A stretch of DNA of 64,000 nucleotides from Psychrobacter faecalis (GCF_016107575.1 NZ_JABAST010000002.1:1-64000); one strand, 5' to 3'. Positions 49,401 to 58,093 are shown, numbered from the stretch's first letter. Notes: generated by a model not told the origin, from the sequence alone. Translations and numbers: made by a program.

Positions 49401-50174
49401 CGGCACGTTTGAGCCCCAAGCGATGATATAGTCAGAGTTGTACCAATCGGCTGATTCTGGTACGTCGGTTTGCTCGCCCCAGACCATCGGTGATGACGGA
49501 GGTAAGTCACAATACCAGTCATAAAATGACAAACAAACACCGCCGATAAGCGATAAATAGCGGCTACCAGAGGCGTAACTGACCATCGACATCGCAGGAA
49601 TCGGTGAGAAACCAATAATACGGTCCGGCCCAAAGGTTTTGGCTGTATAAACGTTACTGGCAGCGATGATTTCGTTGACCTCTGCCCACGTCGAGCGGAT
49701 AAAACCACCAAGACCACGCTTAGATTTATACTGTTCAGCTTTGATAGGGTCTTGAACGATACTGCCCCAAGCATCGACAGGGTCAGGATATTGAGCTCTG
49801 GCTTCGCGCCATAATTTTAGTAGGGGTTTACGTACCTTTGGATATTTCACACGGTTAGCAGAGTACATATACCAGCTATAGCTTGCGCCGCGAGGGCAGC
49901 CGCGTGGTTCGTGGTTTGGTAAGTCGGGGCGGGTTTCAGGATAGTCGGTTTGCTGGGTTTCCCACGTCACCAAGCCGTTTTTCACATAAATTTTCCACGA
50001 GCAAGAACCGGTACAGTTGACGCCATGCGTTGAGCGCACGATTTTGTCATACTGCCAACGGCTACGATACACGTTTTCCCAGTCACGAGACTCATCACGC
50101 GTCTCGCCATGCCCATCGGAAAATTCGCCCTGTTTACGTTTAAAAAAACGGAATTGGTCGAGTAAATGGCTCAT
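46416..50174 (-). CDS. narG: Respiratory nitrate reductase alpha subunit
   Basis: Catalytic Mo-bisMGD subunit reducing nitrate to nitrite on the cytoplasmic side. The N-terminal FS0 cluster is His-ligated: THGVNCTGSCSW with GCPRGASYSW. The molybdenum aspartate lies in SFYDWYCDLPPSSPM. TGWLPLAFALDWHRPPRQ is a NarG-type active-site region, and MYHAQEKLVNVPG lies near the end. Its 1252 residues are standard (E. coli 1247). AGAGGA precedes the start. First gene of narGHJI, with a NarL-type heptamer pair about 180 bases upstream. It depends on the Mo-cofactor genes to its left. Confidence 0.98.
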   Translation of the reverse strand: MSHLLDQFRFFKRKQGEFSDGHGETRDESRDWENVYRSRWQYDKIVRSTHGVNCTGSCSWKIYVKNGLVTWETQQTDYPETRPDLPNHEPRGCPRGASYSWYMYSANRVKYPKVRKPLLKLWREARAQYPDPVDAWGSIVQDPIKAEQYKSKRGLGGFIRSTWAEVNEIIAASNVYTAKTFGPDRIIGFSPIPAMSMVSYASGSRYLSLIGGVCLSFYDWYCDLPPSSPMVWGEQTDVPESADWYNSDYIIAWGSNVPQTRTPDAHFFTEVRYKGTKTVSITPDYAEISKLTDLWLNPKQGTDAAVAQAFCHVIIKEFYLKQPSDYFLDYAKRYTDLPVLVMLEGEDGARRAGRYLRASDLVDDLGQENNPEWKTIALNNDGELVSPLGSIGYRWGEKGKWNLEQKNGTTGEDIDLTLTLKDSAETCVVGFDYFGHVDHPHFTSVPGEPIQQKTVPCKTITLADGSTAIVATVFDLTVANLGVDNGVGGEHVTDDYNDASVPGTPAWQEVITGLSRERVIQVAREFAENAHKTHGKSMIIIGAGMNHWYHLDMNYRGVINMLMLCGCIGKSGGGWAHYVGQEKLRPQTGWLPLAFALDWHRPPRQMAGTSFFYEHSSQWRHETISAHEILSPNANKKFFPEHMLDYNIQAERAGWLPSAPQLNRNPLTIAAAAKASGKDVEEYVVDSLEDGSLRFACESPDNPVNFPRNMFIWRSNLLGSSGKGHEYMLHYFLGTRNGLLNEENPTGHLQPKEVDWVEKGPTGKLDLVVTLDFRMSSTCLYSDIVLPTATWYEKDDMNTSDMHPFIHPLTAATDPAWESKTDWEIYKGIAKSFSEISKGHLGVETDVVTLPMQHDSPGELAQPFGGTDWKTAGEKPVPGKNCPMIKIVERDYPNTYKKFTSMGPALEKLGNGSKGLNWDMKTEVKQLGDLNHRVTEPGISEGRPRLNTAVNASEMILMLAPETNGHVAVKGWAALSEFTGRDHTHLAKSSEHEKIRFKDIVAQPRKIISSPTWSGIESDEVSYNAGYTNVHELIPWRTITGRQQFYQDHPWMQAFGEQMQQYRPPIDTKTTEIIQNTKPNGNKEIVLNFLTPHQKWGIHSTYSENLLMLTLSRGGPCVWLSEVDAAKAGIVDNDWIEVFNANGAITARAIVSQRVKEGMTMMYHAQEKLVNVPGSQQTGIRGGIHNSVTRTILKPTHMIGSYAQQSYGFNYYGTVGCNRDEFVVIRKMSKIDWLEEKPDDSLPRPLPTTLDG

Positions 50175-50346
50175 TTCGCTATCCTCTGTTTTATTGCCTA
50201 TGGTGTATCTAAAGCTGAGTGCCGCATGCTGGTATCGTCGTACTTGATTCGATATTGGTATGCACCTAAGCCGTAAATATTATTTCAATAGCGTCATTTT
50301 AAGTAAGCCATAGCACCCTTACTATCCGCTAACATGAGCAGAGCAC

Positions 50347-50362
50347 TACCACCTTAGTAGTA
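50347..50362 (-). promoter_or_regulatory. NarL-type 7-2-7 site upstream of narG
   Basis: TACCACC-TT-AGTAGTA matches inverted NarL heptamers at 13 of 14 positions, identical in both arms to the site upstream of moaA. A position near -180 from the start codon suits nitrate activation at a distance. No good FNR box is visible nearby. Confidence 0.6.
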
Positions 50363-50460
50363 GCTGCTAAAAATAAATGCACTGGAAATTAGAGGCTAAA
50401 TAGCTGCTCAGTGACGGCGTGTGACGCTGATTGTTAAGCCAATCATGAGCAGTAAAAATT

Positions 50461-50502
50461 TAAAATAAAAAAAGTGCTACTTACATGGGCAAGTAGCACT
50501 TT
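50461..50502 (-). terminator. Rho-independent terminator after narK (50.6 kb copy)
   Basis: AAAGTGCTACTT (50471-50482) and AAGTAGCACTTT (50491-50502) pair perfectly. On the minus strand the stem is followed by TTTTTTTATTTTA. It separates narK from narG. Confidence 0.88.
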
Positions 50503-50559
50503 ATAGATTTAGTTTTGCTTGTATAAAAGTCGCTTTAAAGGACTTATAACACAGCCGTT

Positions 50560-51939
50560 TTAGCAAGGTATCTCAGCATTCGGGCGGCTGTAATACCACC
50601 AAGTTAATGCAATACAGAGGACATAAAAGGTGATTAAAGAGATAAAGGTGCCATCGATACCCAGCCCTGAACCGAACATTTTTGGCACAAAGAAAGCGCC
50701 ATAAGCGGCAACCGCTGAGGTAAAGCCGACCACTGCTGCTGACTCTTTACGTATCTCGACAAATAACTCTTCTGTACCCGCTTTTTCAGGCTCACGGCGG
50801 TCATGAAAGGTTCTAAAAATAACCGGAATCATGGTAAAGGTTGAGCCGTTACCGATACCGGTGGTGATAAAGAGCACCATAAAGGAGATAAAGTAGCCGA
50901 CAAAGCTGCCGTCACTGGTCTCACTAGGTAAGAAGTACATCACCGCTAGTACCGCTAGTACCATCACGATATAGTTCCAAAACGTGACCTTTGCGCCGCT
51001 GGTTTTATCAGATATCCAGCCCCCTAATGGGCGAAATAACGCGCCAACCAAAGGCCCTAAAAAGGCAAATTTAAGTGCGTCAATAGCAGGGAAGGAGTTT
51101 TTAATCAACATCGGGAAGGCGGCAGAAAAGCCAATAAAAGAGCCAAACGTCGCCATATAAAGGATACACATAATCCAGTTATGTTTGCGTTTAAAGATAA
51201 CCGATTGGTCTTTGAACGACGCTTTAGCAGTGGCGATATCGTTCATGCCAAACCAAGCCAATGCCGTAAATAGCAAGATAAAGGGTACCCAAATAAAGCC
51301 TGCATTTTGTAGATAAAATAATCGACCGCTGTCAGATACTTGTGGATCGCCGCCCAAGCTACCAAAAGCGCCAATTAAGATAATCATCGGTACCACAAAC
51401 TGCATGACAGAGACGCCTAGATTACCCAAACCAGCGTTTAGGCCAAGCGCTGTACCTTGTTCGGCTTTTGGATAAAAGAACGAAATATTGGACATAGACG
51501 ACGCAAAGTTACCACCGCCAAAGCCGCACAGTAGGGCGATAATGGCAAATATAATAAACGGTGTATCAGGGTTTTGTACCGCAAAACCCATCCATAACGC
51601 GGGTATTAATAAAGATAAGGTGGATATCGCTGTCCAACGACGTCCACCAAAAATAGGTACCATAAAAGAATAAAAAATCCGCAGCGTCGCCCCTGACAGC
51701 CCCGGTAATGCAGCCAGCCAAAATAGCTGTCCGCCATCAAAATCAAAGCCAATCTCTGGCAAGCGCACGATGACCGCGCTCCATACCATCCATACTGCAA
51801 ACGCCAATAGCAAAGATGGAATAGATATCCATAAATTTCGCGTGGCGACTTTTTTGCCGCCGCCTTGCCAAAACTCTTCTACTTCAGGTCGCCAGTCAGT
51901 AATGAGCGTACCACCTTTGAAGTTGTATTTATTGCCCAT
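50560..51939 (-). CDS. narK: Nitrate/nitrite transporter, NarK type II (antiporter-like)
   Basis: Major-facilitator protein of the nitrate/nitrite porter group. The N-terminal cytoplasmic lead MGNKYNFKGGTLITDWRPE and the first helix region WSAVIVRLPEIGF match E. coli NarK. The NNP signature in helix 5 is GFGGGNFASSMSNISFFYPK, and a second Gly-rich one is TTGIGNGSTFTMIPVIF. It has twelve helices in 459 residues. The start at 51939 is preferred because GAGGAAGAGT precedes it. Its type suggests nitrate/nitrite exchange. The other NarK in the window is of the symporter type, as in pseudomonad NarK1K2 pairs. Confidence 0.93.
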   Translation of the reverse strand: MGNKYNFKGGTLITDWRPEVEEFWQGGGKKVATRNLWISIPSLLLAFAVWMVWSAVIVRLPEIGFDFDGGQLFWLAALPGLSGATLRIFYSFMVPIFGGRRWTAISTLSLLIPALWMGFAVQNPDTPFIIFAIIALLCGFGGGNFASSMSNISFFYPKAEQGTALGLNAGLGNLGVSVMQFVVPMIILIGAFGSLGGDPQVSDSGRLFYLQNAGFIWVPFILLFTALAWFGMNDIATAKASFKDQSVIFKRKHNWIMCILYMATFGSFIGFSAAFPMLIKNSFPAIDALKFAFLGPLVGALFRPLGGWISDKTSGAKVTFWNYIVMVLAVLAVMYFLPSETSDGSFVGYFISFMVLFITTGIGNGSTFTMIPVIFRTFHDRREPEKAGTEELFVEIRKESAAVVGFTSAVAAYGAFFVPKMFGSGLGIDGTFISLITFYVLCIALTWWYYSRPNAEIPC

Positions 51940-52034
51940 ACTCTTCCTCACTTATTGTCTTTATAAAAAATAAGTATTTATAAAAAATGATAACTCACGG
52001 TACTTTGTTATCGGGATAATGAGTATTCATACAT

Positions 52035-52070
52035 AGTGGTATACTGATGGCTAAAAGGGGTATAGTAGTA
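52035..52070. promoter_or_regulatory. Cluster of NarL heptamers between narK and narX
   Basis: Four matches to TACYNMT or its complement lie close together: AGTGGTA (52035-52041), TACTGAT (52042-52048), AGGGGTA (52056-52062) and AGTAGTA (52064-52070). They sit between two divergent genes that NarL would be expected to control. Confidence 0.5.
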
Positions 52071-52227
52071 ATAGAATTATTACCAAAAGTTTGGTTTTTT
52101 AATGATTAATAAGCGCATTTGTTATTTTGAATACGGATGGTTTTGAATGTCGACGGTTTTAAAATGAACGACTCTAATAGTGTTATTTATCCCCTGTTTT
52201 CGCTAATTTGCTAGGTGAATGCCATTC

Positions 52228-54279
52228 ATGAGGTCTAAACAACACAGACAGTCTTTATCGCTGCATGCTTGGGGCGCTATTTTGATCATAGCCACCTTAG
52301 CGGTGATGTCTACGCTAGGAAGTGGCGCGCTGGCATGGGTAGCAAGGTCGGATGCTGAGGCCATTAATGTGGCAGGTTCGGTGCGTATGGCAACTTACCG
52401 ACTCAATTTTCAGATAGCCACGGATTTTTCAGATGACCATCCTTTTAGCCCAAGTTTACATGTCGGACAAAACAGCGTAGGCGATAAAACCAATGCGCAG
52501 AGCGCCAAACAGGATAAATTAGACTTTGCCAATAAAACGACCGCTGAAAAGATAGATATTCTCAGCCGCGATATGGAAAACCGTCTCGAAGAATTGCAGG
52601 TCTATCAGCTGACGAGCGCCAATCGACATGTGCGCATCAATGAGCAGCTTAAAGAGATAAAAGAGCAGTGGTATCAAGATTTAAAGCCAGCATTATTGGC
52701 GCAAGATAAGCAAGGGTTTTATAGCGTCTCGTCGCGTTATATCGAAGATGTCAATGACTTCGTCGGTGAGTTGCAATACCGAAACGAGCAGCGCCAGACA
52801 TGGCAACAAAACTTACAAATCCTCTCATTGCTGCTTATCGCTATTATCGTATTAATCGGCATGCGCCGTTTGCAAAAATCGATACTGCTGCCCATTCAGC
52901 AATTGATTAAAGCCAATAACCAATTCAAACGAGGGCAGACTCAGACGCGTGTGTCCATCAAGGGCTACCGAGAATTTGAAGTATTGGGCAGCTCTTTTAA
53001 TGACATGGCGGGCACGATTGAAACCTATCAGCGCTCGCTTGAGAGTGAAGTACAAATAAAAACCCAGCATTTGGTTAAAGCCAATCAAGTGCTATCGCTG
53101 TTTTATGACTTTTCAAAATCGCTGACCACCAGCCAAGTGAGCTTATATCAGCTCGATGACTTGATTGCAGACTTTAGCAAAGCGCTGCCGCATTTAGAAT
53201 TTACCTTGTGTATTCAAAATAAATATATCACCAATAAAAATGCTATCGTGCTGCACGGCGAAAAAATGAAAGAGCTATGCAAAAAGCTGAGCTGTGAAAG
53301 CTGTGGCATTAAAAATGGCGAGCATACCAAGTCTTATCCTATCGTCCATCAGCAAGAAACCTTTGGGGAATTGCGCGTACGACCAAAGTCGACGCTGGTC
53401 ATGAATCGCTCTTTTGTCACTGATGGCGACGATAATGCTGATAATCATAGCAATATAACGGCAGAACAGCGTATTCAAATGACCGAAGCGGGCAGCATTT
53501 TCCCGTTTGTCAGTGCCGAGTTGGATGCACAAAATGACGAGCTCATCGTGGCGCTGACCAATTTAATCAGTACCGCCTTATCACTGCGCAAACAAAGACA
53601 GCAAGAGCATCAGCTGATTTTGTTTGAAGAGCGCTCAACCATTGCCCGTGAGCTGCATGATTCCTTGGCGCAGTCGTTATCTTATTTAAAAATCCAAGTC
53701 AGCGTCCTTGAGCGACATCTAAAAAATGCGGGTAGCGAGCCAGTACAAGCGCCTGTTTATCAAAACATTGAGCAGATAAAAATAGGTTTGGGTTCCGCTT
53801 ATCAGCAGCTAAGAGACTTGTTGGTGACGTTCCGCTTGACCATTGATAATGATAACTTTGATGAAGCACTACGTGATGCTGCCAGTGAGTTTGCCTCAAA
53901 AGGCAATTTTAATATGACCGTGCACAATCGGATTATGACGCTCAATTTAAGCGCCACTGAACAGATAGATTTGATACAGATTGCCAGAGAAGCACTATCA
54001 AACATCAGCCGTCACGCCAAGGCAAAAAATGTAGAGATTCAATTGGCGTACGAGGACGGCGATAAATATATCGTCATGAGTATCATCGACGATGGCGTTG
54101 GCATGTCAGGAAGTGTCGATCAAACCCAACACCACGGCCTCATCATTATGAAAGAGCGCGCCCACAACATCGGCGGCGAGCTTATTGTCACAGACAATCA
54201 ACCGCAGGGTACCATCATCACGGTCAGATTTGCGCCCAACTTCTTTGATGAAAAAAATACCCAAGACGCTTATTTATAA
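52228..54279 (+). CDS. narX: Nitrate/nitrite sensor histidine kinase
   Basis: Membrane sensor that phosphorylates NarL in response to nitrate. Two membrane helices (about 12-35 and 195-215) flank a periplasmic domain. This begins with the nitrate-binding P-box AINVAGSVRMATYRLNFQIA. A HAMP domain follows, then a cysteine-bearing central module (CKKLSCESCG, as in NarX), the HisKA_3 helix ARELHDSLAQSLSYLK, and an ATPase domain ending DDGVGMSG and HHGLIIMKERA. The ATG at 52228 has AGGTG ten bases ahead. An alternative ATG at 52219 overlaps that ribosome site. It has about 683 residues, somewhat over E. coli NarX (598). narL follows. Confidence 0.94.
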   Translation: MRSKQHRQSLSLHAWGAILIIATLAVMSTLGSGALAWVARSDAEAINVAGSVRMATYRLNFQIATDFSDDHPFSPSLHVGQNSVGDKTNAQSAKQDKLDFANKTTAEKIDILSRDMENRLEELQVYQLTSANRHVRINEQLKEIKEQWYQDLKPALLAQDKQGFYSVSSRYIEDVNDFVGELQYRNEQRQTWQQNLQILSLLLIAIIVLIGMRRLQKSILLPIQQLIKANNQFKRGQTQTRVSIKGYREFEVLGSSFNDMAGTIETYQRSLESEVQIKTQHLVKANQVLSLFYDFSKSLTTSQVSLYQLDDLIADFSKALPHLEFTLCIQNKYITNKNAIVLHGEKMKELCKKLSCESCGIKNGEHTKSYPIVHQQETFGELRVRPKSTLVMNRSFVTDGDDNADNHSNITAEQRIQMTEAGSIFPFVSAELDAQNDELIVALTNLISTALSLRKQRQQEHQLILFEERSTIARELHDSLAQSLSYLKIQVSVLERHLKNAGSEPVQAPVYQNIEQIKIGLGSAYQQLRDLLVTFRLTIDNDNFDEALRDAASEFASKGNFNMTVHNRIMTLNLSATEQIDLIQIAREALSNISRHAKAKNVEIQLAYEDGDKYIVMSIIDDGVGMSGSVDQTQHHGLIIMKERAHNIGGELIVTDNQPQGTIITVRFAPNFFDEKNTQDAYL

Positions 54280-54412
54280 TCGAATAAAATTACGCTTTTA
54301 GATAATAGATTTATCATTTTCGCTGTTTTTACTTTGCCATTTTTTGTTTTTTTAAGCAGTTTTTTTGAGTAAGAGAGTTTTTGTACCATTTTTTCTAATT
54401 TGTGAGTATGTT

Positions 54413-55072
54413 ATGAGCACTAAAGTTTATACCAGCATGTCGCCTGCGCGCCTACTATTGGTCGATGACCATCCGATGTTACGCCGCGGTATCTCTGAAT
54501 TACTAAGCCTTGAGGACGATGTCGAAGTCGTTGGCGAAGCCAGTAACGGTCAAGAAGCATTGGCATTTTTAGAAAATAACGACGTGGATTTGGTGATACT
54601 TGATCATAAAATGCCAGTACTGACCGGTATCGAAACCTTACGAGAAATCAAAGCCAGAAATATCAATACCAAGACCGTGTTATTCACGGTTTCAGATAGC
54701 GGCGAGGATGTCCAAGAGGCATTGAAATTGGGCGTCGATGGTTATCTACTAAAAGATATGGAACCTGAGCTGATTATCATTGATATCAGAAAAATCCTGC
54801 GCGGCGAGCTGGTCATTAGTCCAAACCTTGCCTCGATACTTGCCCAAACCTTGCGCACACCCAGTATCGAAGATATCGCCAGTAATTTGACCAGCCGAGA
54901 GCTGCAAGTGATTCAGATGATTGCTGAAGGGCTGAGTAATAAAATGATTGCCAACAATTTGGATATTGCCGAGTCGACAGTAAAAGTCCATGTCAAACAT
55001 ATTCTCAATAAAACGGGTCTGCGCACGCGTGTAGAAGCGGCGGTGTGGACGGTTAATCATTTATCTAAATAA
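54413..55072 (+). CDS. narL: Nitrate response regulator
   Basis: Partner of NarX that binds TACYNMT heptamers. The receiver domain has LLLVDDHPMLRRGI, phosphoacceptor Asp64 in LVILDHKMP and Lys at YLLKDMEPE. The LuxR-type helix-turn-helix is LTSRELQVIQMIAEGLSNKMIA and TVKVHVKHILNKTGL. The ATG at 54413 gives 219 residues, close to E. coli NarL (216). The longer frame from 54365 adds a hydrophobic stretch without family support. The heptamer pairs near narG, moaA and narK-narX are its likely targets. Confidence 0.95.
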   Translation: MSTKVYTSMSPARLLLVDDHPMLRRGISELLSLEDDVEVVGEASNGQEALAFLENNDVDLVILDHKMPVLTGIETLREIKARNINTKTVLFTVSDSGEDVQEALKLGVDGYLLKDMEPELIIIDIRKILRGELVISPNLASILAQTLRTPSIEDIASNLTSRELQVIQMIAEGLSNKMIANNLDIAESTVKVHVKHILNKTGLRTRVEAAVWTVNHLSK

Positions 55073-55237
55073 AGGGAGCTTTAAGCGTGCCTTGCTTATC
55101 CATTACTTCCTTGTTCATTAAAAACTTATGGATTTGCGTGTATGATGGTTGTCGTTTATAAAGTTGCCTAGAAGTATAAACGAAACATGTAGAGGATTGA
55201 AAGGCACTACAAAACCGAATACCTGCTGTAAGGATTT

Positions 55238-56494
55238 ATGATGACATCTAACTTATTTGACCAAAAAACCGCTCATGCGACTGCTGAGGTCACTATTTGT
55301 AAAGACAGTGATTTGCGCGTCCTGACCGATAACTTACGGCAAGCGCATGATGTCATAAAAAATGACGCAGGGGAGTGGGTGTTGTTACGCCATGCAGATG
55401 TAGTGGCGGCGGCTTTAGATGATGAGCGTTTTTCTAGTCAGGTGTCGCGTTTTTTGCAAGTACCCAATGGTTTGGACGGCGCAGAGCACGAGCATTTTAG
55501 GGCGCTGATTGATGGCTACCTTAGTAAAGAAGCGCTGATGGATTATGTCCCTGTTTTTGACAAGGTTGCAACAGAATTAATGAGTGAGCTACCAAAAGGT
55601 AAAATGCTCAATGCAGTCGTTGATATCGGCGCGGTATTTGCGGTCCGCGCCCAATGCGCGTGGCTTGGTTGGCCTACTGAATTAGAACCGAAACTTTTAC
55701 AGTGGATGCGCGACAATCACAGCGCTACTCGCTCAAAAGACGACGTAAAAATGGCACAAGTCGCGCAAGACTTCGATGATATTATCCGCTCGGTGTTACA
55801 GCCGTACCGCAATACTGACGAAGTGACTGGCATGTTTAAAGCGAGCACTGCTGAAACCAACACTGCTGGAAACAATATCGCTAAAAATAATATCGCTAAA
55901 AACAGCCTTGATATGAATAGCGTCACCGCTCAATTGTGCCGTGAGCGTATCGATGGGCGTGAGCTGAGCGAAGCCGAACTGGTTTCTATTTTGCGTAATT
56001 GGACTGGCGGCGATTTGGGGTCTATCGCTTTGTGTGTCGGCGTTATCATCGCTCATATTGTCAAGCATCCTGAGCAAGTAAACTTCTGGTCGCAGGCTGC
56101 TGATAGCGAACTTGAGGCTATCATCGACGAGGTATTACGAATTGACGACCCTTTCGTCTCAAACCGCCGTATCACTACGTGTCCCGTTTCCATTGGCGCG
56201 CATAAGCTACCCAAAGGCGCGCGCGTACAGTTAAACTGGACATCAGCCAATCGCGACGAAGCGGTGTTTGGTGATAACAGTTTCGATCCTCAAGAGCATG
56301 CCGCTGCTAACGTGGTTTATGGTATTGGCAAGCACGTTTGCCCGGGGCGCCTGCTTGCTACTTGGCAGCTTAGAATTGCTACTCAAGCACTATTAGCCCA
56401 TTTCACAGATATCACCTTAGCGGCAGGTTTTTCTTTAGAGCGTGAGCAGCCACCATTGGGCGGTTATAGTCATGTGCCTGTGGTGCTAGCTTAA
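55238..56494 (+). CDS. Cytochrome P450 of unknown substrate
   Basis: Soluble P450 of 418 residues located between narXL and narK. The haem-thiolate cysteine is Cys368 in VYGIGKHVCPGRLLA, with Tyr in place of the usual Phe of FxxGxxxCxG. The K-helix ExxR is Glu298-Arg301. The I-helix, normally A/G-G-x-D/E-T, reads TGGDL (256-260), so the oxygen-activating Thr is missing. An Asn/Ala/Lys-rich insert (about 200-230) contains two copies of a 15-bp tandem repeat. No redox partner gene is adjacent. Loss of the Thr and the location among N-oxide genes hint at a non-monooxygenase reaction. That is speculation. Confidence 0.88.
   Translation: MMTSNLFDQKTAHATAEVTICKDSDLRVLTDNLRQAHDVIKNDAGEWVLLRHADVVAAALDDERFSSQVSRFLQVPNGLDGAEHEHFRALIDGYLSKEALMDYVPVFDKVATELMSELPKGKMLNAVVDIGAVFAVRAQCAWLGWPTELEPKLLQWMRDNHSATRSKDDVKMAQVAQDFDDIIRSVLQPYRNTDEVTGMFKASTAETNTAGNNIAKNNIAKNSLDMNSVTAQLCRERIDGRELSEAELVSILRNWTGGDLGSIALCVGVIIAHIVKHPEQVNFWSQAADSELEAIIDEVLRIDDPFVSNRRITTCPVSIGAHKLPKGARVQLNWTSANRDEAVFGDNSFDPQEHAAANVVYGIGKHVCPGRLLATWQLRIATQALLAHFTDITLAAGFSLEREQPPLGGYSHVPVVLA
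55871..55900 (+). repeat. 15-bp tandem repeat inside the P450 gene
   Basis: AACAATATCGCTAAA (55871-55885) is followed by AATAATATCGCTAAA (55886-55900), one difference. It encodes NNIAK-NNIAK. The unit keeps the frame, so copy number could vary without breaking the gene. Confidence 0.7.
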
Positions 56495-56554
56495 ATCGTT
56501 TTAGGTTAAATTATTTTAGAAAAAATTACTCTGAGATAAATATCGCCCCCATTA

Positions 56555-56592
56555 AAAAACCCACTTAACGTTTGCTAAGTAGGTTTTTTTTC
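56555..56592. terminator. Bidirectional terminator between P450 and narK
   Basis: AAAAAACCCACTTA pairs with TAAGTAGGTTTTTT with one mismatch around an eight-base loop. A and T tracts serve both convergent genes. Confidence 0.82.
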
Positions 56593-56614
56593 GGTAAAAA
56601 GCTATTATGAATAA

Positions 56615-58093
56615 TTAGCCTTGTTCTGCGGCAATCTGACGATCGACAGAGGACATTTTATATTCATCACCAAAGGCGTCTTCGGGCTCTGCCAACCAGA
56701 AATAACACACAATCCATGCGACAAATGCGCCAACTGCAATGATATAAAAGAACTGATTGGGCTCTACAAAGGTATAAATGAATAAGTAAAATACCGCGCC
56801 CACGTTCCCATAAGCGCCTGCCATACCTGATATCTGACCGGTCAGACGACGTTTAATCGAGGGAATGATACCAAAGGTCGCGCCTTCGGCTCCTTGTACA
56901 AATACCGAGCACAAAATGGTAAACACCACGGCGATAAATAACGGCCACTCGGCATTAAGCACGCCCATCAGCACAAAACCAATGCCGATACCAAACATAT
57001 AAACCAACATCACCAAACGGCGATTACCGATTTTGTCAGAGATATAGCCGCCAAGTGGCCGCGCCCATAAGTTAACAAAGGCAAAGGTAGAGGCAATCAA
57101 ACCAGCCGCCGTTGGATCAAGTTTCCAAGTTGCGGCAAAGAACATCGGCAGCATAGAAACCACCGCCAGTTCTGCACCAAAGTTAGCAAAATAGCTGACG
57201 TTTAGCGCCGCTACCGATTTAAAGGGGTATTTATCATCTTCTGGAATACCGGCTTTAATCACAGGTACGTTAACGCTAATGGCTTTATAGATTTGGTAAA
57301 TGACCATCACTATAATGACGCTATAACAAATAATACCGCCAGTGGCACTTAAAAACCCCATCGCTTGGGTACGATACACCAGCAGCGATAAGACGCCGTA
57401 TAAAGGAATGATAAATAAGCAATATAACCACAAATCCTTCCACGTCGATACTTCTAACGCGCCCGCTTTGCGAGATTTTTTATGCGTACCAACTTCTGGC
57501 CCATCGGTAATCAAAAACCAATAGGCCACGCCGTATAAGGCCATTAACAAACCTGATAGCGCAATTGCCCAGCGCCAGCCATCGTCGCCGCCAAAGAACT
57601 GCAAAGCAACGGTTGGAATGGTAATCGCCGCCGCCGCTGAACCAAAGTTGCCCCAGCCAGCATAAAAACCTTCGGCAAAACCGATGTCTTTTGGCTTAAA
57701 CCATAAAGTGGTCATATGAATACCGACGACGAAACCGGCTCCGACGATCGACATAAATAAGCGCGAGACGAATAGCTGGGTTGCCGAGTTACCAAACGCA
57801 AAAAACCACGTCGGTATCGCCATCACGACCATCAGGATAGAAAACACACGCCGCGGACCAAAACGGTCCAATGCCATGCCGACGATAACCCGCCCAGGAA
57901 TCGTTAGCGCGACGTTGGCGATTAAAAATAATTTGATGTGGTCAGGGGTCAGATAGCTTTCTGTCTGTAGCATCGATGTTGCCAGCGGTGCCATATTAAA
58001 CCAGACATAAAAGGTGAGGAAAAAAGCAATCCACGTATAGTGCAGCGCCCTGATATCACGGCGCTCAAGCTCAAGTAATTCTTTGGCATGCAT
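56615..58093 (-). CDS. narK: Nitrate transporter, NarK type I (symporter-like)
   Basis: Major-facilitator nitrate porter of 492 residues, clearly different from the other NarK. It begins MHAKELLELERRDIRALHYTW and shows the type I segments FVWFNMAPL-like FYVWFNMAPLATSM, EGFYAGWGNFGSAAAA (helix 5) and EGATFGIIPSIKRRLTGQISG (helix 11). Type I proteins are proton/nitrate symporters that start nitrate respiration. GGGGAC lies before the ATG at 58093. The longer frame from 58165 has no ribosome site. Heptamer TACTACT (58197-58203) lies about 105 bases upstream, compatible with NarL control. Confidence 0.93.
   Translation of the reverse strand: MHAKELLELERRDIRALHYTWIAFFLTFYVWFNMAPLATSMLQTESYLTPDHIKLFLIANVALTIPGRVIVGMALDRFGPRRVFSILMVVMAIPTWFFAFGNSATQLFVSRLFMSIVGAGFVVGIHMTTLWFKPKDIGFAEGFYAGWGNFGSAAAAITIPTVALQFFGGDDGWRWAIALSGLLMALYGVAYWFLITDGPEVGTHKKSRKAGALEVSTWKDLWLYCLFIIPLYGVLSLLVYRTQAMGFLSATGGIICYSVIIVMVIYQIYKAISVNVPVIKAGIPEDDKYPFKSVAALNVSYFANFGAELAVVSMLPMFFAATWKLDPTAAGLIASTFAFVNLWARPLGGYISDKIGNRRLVMLVYMFGIGIGFVLMGVLNAEWPLFIAVVFTILCSVFVQGAEGATFGIIPSIKRRLTGQISGMAGAYGNVGAVFYLFIYTFVEPNQFFYIIAVGAFVAWIVCYFWLAEPEDAFGDEYKMSSVDRQIAAEQG

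Noticed and set aside
50244-50258. Possible FNR box TTGATTCGATATTGG upstream of narG
   Set aside because: Only one half matches TTGAT. The other half has no agreement with ATCAA.
50417-50446. TGATTG-N6-CAATCA inverted repeat upstream of narG
   Set aside because: The spacing does not fit FNR (TTGAT-N4-ATCAA), and I cannot assign a binding protein.
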